Positions 33,215 to 36,471 of a DNA stretch of 36,471 nt are shown piece after piece. This stretch comes from Phycisphaerae bacterium. Lineage in GTDB: Bacteria > Planctomycetota > Phycisphaerae > Phycisphaerales > SM1A02. The stretch lies in contig PBMX01000029.1 of the NCBI GenBank assembly GCA_002722935.1, positions 1-36,471 on the forward strand, in the 5' to 3' direction. How positions within the stretch are numbered: position 1 is the stretch's first letter; each line of letters starts with the position of its first letter. The translations under genes were made by a program, and so were the position numbers. Below the pieces are notes generated by a model. The model did no database searches and had not been told where the DNA came from. It saw only the letters and a program-made list of their open reading frames with translations.

Positions 33215-33652
33215 ATGCAACATGTCCTGGAAGACCTCGACGCAGAAGCTCCTCCATGCCCGATGGTCCTCCTGCTGCATGAGGGCGGCTCCACACCCCT
33301 CCACGTCGACTGGTTGATTGCCAGGAATCCCTCTGGATCCGGTCCACTGCTGACGTTCAGACTGCCTGAACGGCTGGATACGCTTGCCACGGGTGACGTG
33401 ATGCCGGCAATGAGAATCCAGGATCACCGCCCTCGATACCTCCGATGCGACGGCCCCCTTGGGGGTGGCCGGGGCGAAATCCTGCGAATCGCACGAGGTC
33501 GACTTCGGGCCAGAGTGCCTGCTCAGGACGATGTCCGGATCGAAATCACCTGGATGGCGGGTCCGGCTTCGGGGAGAAGACAGGAACTCTCGCTCGTACA
33601 AGAGGGTGACAGGGGGCTCCAGGTCCATTGCAGAGCATGGGAGCCTCGTTGA
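33215..33652 (+). CDS. Small conserved protein of unknown function
   Basis: 145 residues, mostly beta: VLLLHEGG, HVDWLIARNP, LLTFRLPERLD, and RIQDHRPRYLRCDGPLGGGRGEILRIARGRL, the last resembling a planctomycete family I recall with an HR..YL..EGP..GGRG motif. No function known. No Shine-Dalgarno; TAGCAT (33203-33208) ends 6 bases before the ATG, fitting a leaderless mRNA. It diverges from the TPR lipoprotein gene. Confidence 0.65.
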   Translation: MQHVLEDLDAEAPPCPMVLLLHEGGSTPLHVDWLIARNPSGSGPLLTFRLPERLDTLATGDVMPAMRIQDHRPRYLRCDGPLGGGRGEILRIARGRLRARVPAQDDVRIEITWMAGPASGRRQELSLVQEGDRGLQVHCRAWEPR

Positions 33653-33725
33653 GCGACATTCTTCTGCATCATTTCGAAGCGTCGGGTATCAATTGGGCAG
33701 CCAGGTGCCGGTGGAGGATCGAACC

Positions 33726-34130
33726 ATGACCGACATTCCCATGGACGACGCTGAACGACATTTCAGGAATCCGGATCTTCCGCCAGACGATCTCCCCAAG
33801 GAGAACGAACTTCCCTCCGAGGATGAGGCCATCGAGATCGTCCATGACAGTCCCGGTGGTCTGAAGAAGAAGATCAAGACCTTCGGGAAAGGTGCCCGAC
33901 ACGAGGACAACTGGTCAAGGACTCCCAACGCCACCGGCGAGGGTGCCATCCACGTACAGACGTTCTTCTCGAAACTGACGCAGGATTCCTTGGCGTACAT
34001 GGATCAGTCGATCAACGAGTGGCTGGATGAACACCCCGAATACGAGGTGAAGTTCGTCAACACGAGCATTGGAACGATGCGGGGCAAGCAGGGGCCCCAG
34101 CAGGTCATCATCTGCCAGGTGTGGGTCTGA
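33726..34130 (+). CDS. Small conserved protein of unknown function
   Basis: 134 residues. The first 55 are acidic and Pro-rich; from about 75 a compact domain follows (AIHVQTFFSKLTQDSLAYMDQSINEWLDEHPEYEVKFVNTSIG, then QVIICQVWV) that looks like a short alpha-beta fold. No recognised family. GGAGG (33712-33716) lies 9 bases before the ATG at 33726. The frame is open from 33459 but that would overlap the upstream gene. It ends 11 bases before the convergent BFD-like gene. Confidence 0.7.
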   Translation: MTDIPMDDAERHFRNPDLPPDDLPKENELPSEDEAIEIVHDSPGGLKKKIKTFGKGARHEDNWSRTPNATGEGAIHVQTFFSKLTQDSLAYMDQSINEWLDEHPEYEVKFVNTSIGTMRGKQGPQQVIICQVWV

Positions 34131-34140
34131 CAGGACGTTC

Positions 34141-34395
34141 CTAGGACTTCTTCCCGCGATAGACCTTTCGACGGGTGGCATATTCGGCTGGAGCCATCGG
34201 GAGCGTCGGCTCCTCTCCCTGCTCCCACTGTGCATGAAGCTGTTTGAGAAACGGCACGCACCACTGGCATCCCGTGCCGGCACCAAGACACTCGCTCAAC
34301 TGGGATGCCACGCTTGGCTGCTCACGATTCATGAAATGAACCAGCTTCCTGAGTGGAACCCTGTGGCAGAGGCAGACATGGTCATCTGGTTCCAT
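34141..34395 (-). CDS. BFD-like [2Fe-2S] protein
   Basis: 84 residues with the Cys pattern of BFD-like domains: CLC at 8-10 and GCQWC at 42-46 (ligands likely Cys8, 10, 43, 46), with Cys36 extra. Related proteins include bacterioferritin-associated ferredoxin and NirB segments. The last 25 residues are basic. GGAG lies 10 bases before the ATG at 34395. It could help in iron release or electron transfer; there is no bacterioferritin nearby. Confidence 0.78.
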   Translation of the reverse strand: MEPDDHVCLCHRVPLRKLVHFMNREQPSVASQLSECLGAGTGCQWCVPFLKQLHAQWEQGEEPTLPMAPAEYATRRKVYRGKKS

Positions 34396-34417
34396 TGATA
34401 TCAGTCTCCAACATGGA

Positions 34418-36442
34418 CTATCGACCGGAATCGGGTGGCTTCAGTGGAATCACGGTCACTTCACCCGTCTTCGTGCCGTGGGCTATGAAAGTACCTCCTG
34501 GGCCCAGTGCATAGGTCGCCTCGGGGACGGGCAGGGCCATGGAGGGAGTGATGAGTTCATTCGTTGCAAGATCGACGATGTACATGGTGTTCGATTCGAT
34601 TGCCAGGATCCCTCCCCCGGAAGGATCGAACTCGCCTGCAACCAGGGGGGCCAGGGCGACCGCACGACGATCCGGAGATGTTGAACCATCGATGGAATAA
34701 CTGCTGACCGAACCTGAACTGTCGAGGATGTGCATGAGGTTCCCGGTCTGGTCGATCGCGAGGTCCAACTGTGTCCCGGGCAGGTCCAGGTCGTACTTCG
34801 CCGTCTCGTCCAGTCCCCGGTCTGTTGCCCAGACGATCAGGCGTGTCTCCGTACTCGCAGCGAGATGGCCGCCGGAGCCGAATGCGAGGTGGTTGAAATT
34901 GCCCGTCGTCGAGGTGGCCCGACCGATCGATCGACCCGACGGCGTGTACAGGCCGAGTGAGAAATCCGGAAATGCGATGGCCAGGACGGAGCCATCGTCA
35001 TTGATCGCCATGGATACGGGCCCGCGGCGAGGCAGGCTCCATCGTTCATCTCTTCCCTCGAGCAGATCGATGACGATGATCTCCCGATCGCCCGCCGCTG
35101 CAAGGAATCTGCCGTCGAAACTCATTGAAAGATGAGTCGGCGCAAGTTCGGCCGTATCACCCGTCGGCCTGCGTCGAGAGTCGGGCAGCGACCAGGCTGC
35201 AACGGAAGCAGCGGATATGCCGGCGATGACCTCTTTGGAGGAGGATGTGGCAAGGAGAATCGCAGGTGAATCGAGTCCACGAAGTGAATACGGAGTCTCG
35301 GGATGGAACTCACGGGAAACGGTTGCCATTGCCTCGTCTCGCTCGGATTCCGCCTGCATGCGAAGTGACTGCTCCTGATCGATCTGTTCCTTCAGCAATG
35401 CCTCGCGATTCTCATTGAGCCATCCCGGCAACACCGCCAGGGCGAGGATGGTGCCGACGAGCGCCGTAATGACGACCAGCCCGGCTACGACGGCGGTTCG
35501 ATGCCTTCGAGCAAAGAGCCGGGCACGGTAGGCCAGGCTCGGGCGGCGGGCGGAAATGGGTTCGTGCTTCAGGTATCGAACAAGGTCACGACCGAGTTCC
35601 CCCGCCGTGGAATAGCGACGTGCACGCTCCTTCTCGAGACAGGTGAGCATGATGGTCTCGAGATCGGCGTCGATCGAAGGCTTGAGCCGGCGAGGAGAGA
35701 GTGGAGAGTCTTCACGGATGGTCCTGATTGCTTCGAAGATGGGCTGACCGTCGAGTTCATGGGGCAACTGGCCAAGGAGGAGTTGGTAGAGCAGGACCCC
35801 GAGCGCATAGACGTCGCACCGACCATCGATGTCCTGCATGGCCATGTCCACCTGCTCAGGAGCCATGTACTGGACCGTGCCTACGAGGCGCCCGGCTTCC
35901 GTATGCATGGTGTTGGAATCGAGTTCCACTTCGGAAACCCGGGCGACGCCGTAGTCGATGACCTTCGGCATGCCTTGCTCATCGACGAGGATGTTGGCCG
36001 GCTTCAGATCCCTGTGGATCACCTGCCGCTGGTGTCCATGATCGATGGCGGCGCAGACCTTGACGAACAGCTTGAGGCGATCATCGATGCCCGCATCACG
36101 TTCATCGAGATAGACATCGAGTTCACGCCCACCCGGGACGTGTTCCATCACGAAGTACGGTTTTTCACCGCTTCCGTCGTCCCAGGTTCCTGCATCGAAC
36201 ACCTGTGCAATGCCCGGATGACGCAACTTTCCGAGGATCTCGACTTCCTGCTTGAAACGGCGAAGCGTCGAAGGGGGAAAGACGGAACCCTTCAACACCT
36301 TCAGGGCCACCAGTCGCTTCGGTTGTTTCTGCATCGCTGCATAGACAACCGACATTCCCCCCTCGCCGAGCAGCCTGACGATCCGGTAGCCGGCGATTTC
36401 CGACGGCAGGTTCGGCTGGTTGTCGGTTCCCGGTTCAGGCAC
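34418..36442 (-). CDS. Membrane Ser/Thr protein kinase with C-terminal beta-propeller-like region
   Basis: 674 residues from a GTG at 36442. The Hanks-type kinase domain (about 18-290) has the Gly loop GEGG (26-29), Lys48 in VALK, Glu66, HRDLKPAN (143-150), and DYG (163-165) instead of the usual DFG, then the MAPEQ motif. One membrane helix (about 317-339) follows. A short coiled-coil-like stretch (about 345-370) and then about 300 residues of beta-rich repeats with WD40-like spacing (HLSMSFDGRFLAAAGDRE, VSMAINDDGSVLAIAFPD) lie outside the membrane and may sense an unknown signal. GGAG lies 10 bases before the GTG. Substrates are not in the window as far as I can tell. Confidence 0.93.
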   Translation of the reverse strand: MPEPGTDNQPNLPSEIAGYRIVRLLGEGGMSVVYAAMQKQPKRLVALKVLKGSVFPPSTLRRFKQEVEILGKLRHPGIAQVFDAGTWDDGSGEKPYFVMEHVPGGRELDVYLDERDAGIDDRLKLFVKVCAAIDHGHQRQVIHRDLKPANILVDEQGMPKVIDYGVARVSEVELDSNTMHTEAGRLVGTVQYMAPEQVDMAMQDIDGRCDVYALGVLLYQLLLGQLPHELDGQPIFEAIRTIREDSPLSPRRLKPSIDADLETIMLTCLEKERARRYSTAGELGRDLVRYLKHEPISARRPSLAYRARLFARRHRTAVVAGLVVITALVGTILALAVLPGWLNENREALLKEQIDQEQSLRMQAESERDEAMATVSREFHPETPYSLRGLDSPAILLATSSSKEVIAGISAASVAAWSLPDSRRRPTGDTAELAPTHLSMSFDGRFLAAAGDREIIVIDLLEGRDERWSLPRRGPVSMAINDDGSVLAIAFPDFSLGLYTPSGRSIGRATSTTGNFNHLAFGSGGHLAASTETRLIVWATDRGLDETAKYDLDLPGTQLDLAIDQTGNLMHILDSSGSVSSYSIDGSTSPDRRAVALAPLVAGEFDPSGGGILAIESNTMYIVDLATNELITPSMALPVPEATYALGPGGTFIAHGTKTGEVTVIPLKPPDSGR

Positions 36443-36471
36443 GACTCGGGCTCCAGGCGACAGGTCGGCTC

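Overview
The window looks like chromosomal DNA of a planctomycete, most likely of the class Phycisphaerae. The base composition is moderately GC-rich by eye (about 60%). It combines single-gene housekeeping functions with many small lineage-type proteins: a lysine-rich H1-like protein, a membrane protein with a helix-turn-helix (HTH) N-terminus, a DUF6677-like membrane protein, a metallo-beta-lactamase-fold protein with an eroded metal site, and a Ser/Thr kinase with a large sensor region. The taxonomic call is from remembered family resemblance, not a search. I see no tRNA, rRNA, insertion sequence, phage or CRISPR array.

Layout. 1-813 (minus): N-terminal part of atpD, cut by the window edge. 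993-2434 (plus): fatty-acid cluster dehydratase - long acyl carrier protein - dehydratase, facing coaD (minus). 3340-4008 (minus): MBL-fold protein. 4121-6118: large secreted protein of unknown function. 6125-6406 (minus): small lipoprotein. 6664-11879: two-partner secretion pair, an FhaC/ShlB-type outer-membrane transporter followed by a filamentous-haemagglutinin-type exoprotein. 11887-13379 (minus): YggS-type PLP protein and Rex. 13462-18329 (plus): metF, a tiny membrane protein, deoC, a catalytic aldehyde dehydrogenase (ALDH), a small membrane protein and a second ALDH that lacks its catalytic part.

18343-19326 (minus): SPOR-like lipoprotein. 19613-20489: FlgM-like anti-sigma factor and a lipoprotein. 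20469-21996 (minus): small SH3-like protein and an M16 peptidase homologue without zinc ligands. 21997-22419: unusual AT-richer intergenic region leading into the H1-like repeat gene (22420-22701) and its strong terminator. 22890-25512: ferredoxin, small conserved proteins, and a FliA/WhiG-type sigma factor that could be the partner of the FlgM-like protein. 25911-27587: HTH-membrane protein and phosphatidylserine decarboxylase. 27905-29470 (minus): metG. 29615-31510: secreted TPR protein. 31513-33134 (minus): ArsR-methyltransferase fusion coupled to a TPR lipoprotein. 33215-34130: two small conserved proteins. 34141-36442 (minus): BFD-like iron-sulfur protein and a membrane Ser/Thr kinase.

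The most interesting general signal is in translation starts. Many genes here have a good Shine-Dalgarno sequence, but about eight that lack one carry a TANNNT hexamer ending 6-9 bases before the start codon, as expected for leaderless mRNAs. Other points of interest are the two-partner secretion locus with a small leader ORF overlapping the exoprotein start, the three protein families that kept their fold but lost their catalytic residues (M16, MBL, ALDH), and the region upstream of the H1-like gene, which is packed with TTGC/GCAA words and has a 5' hairpin.
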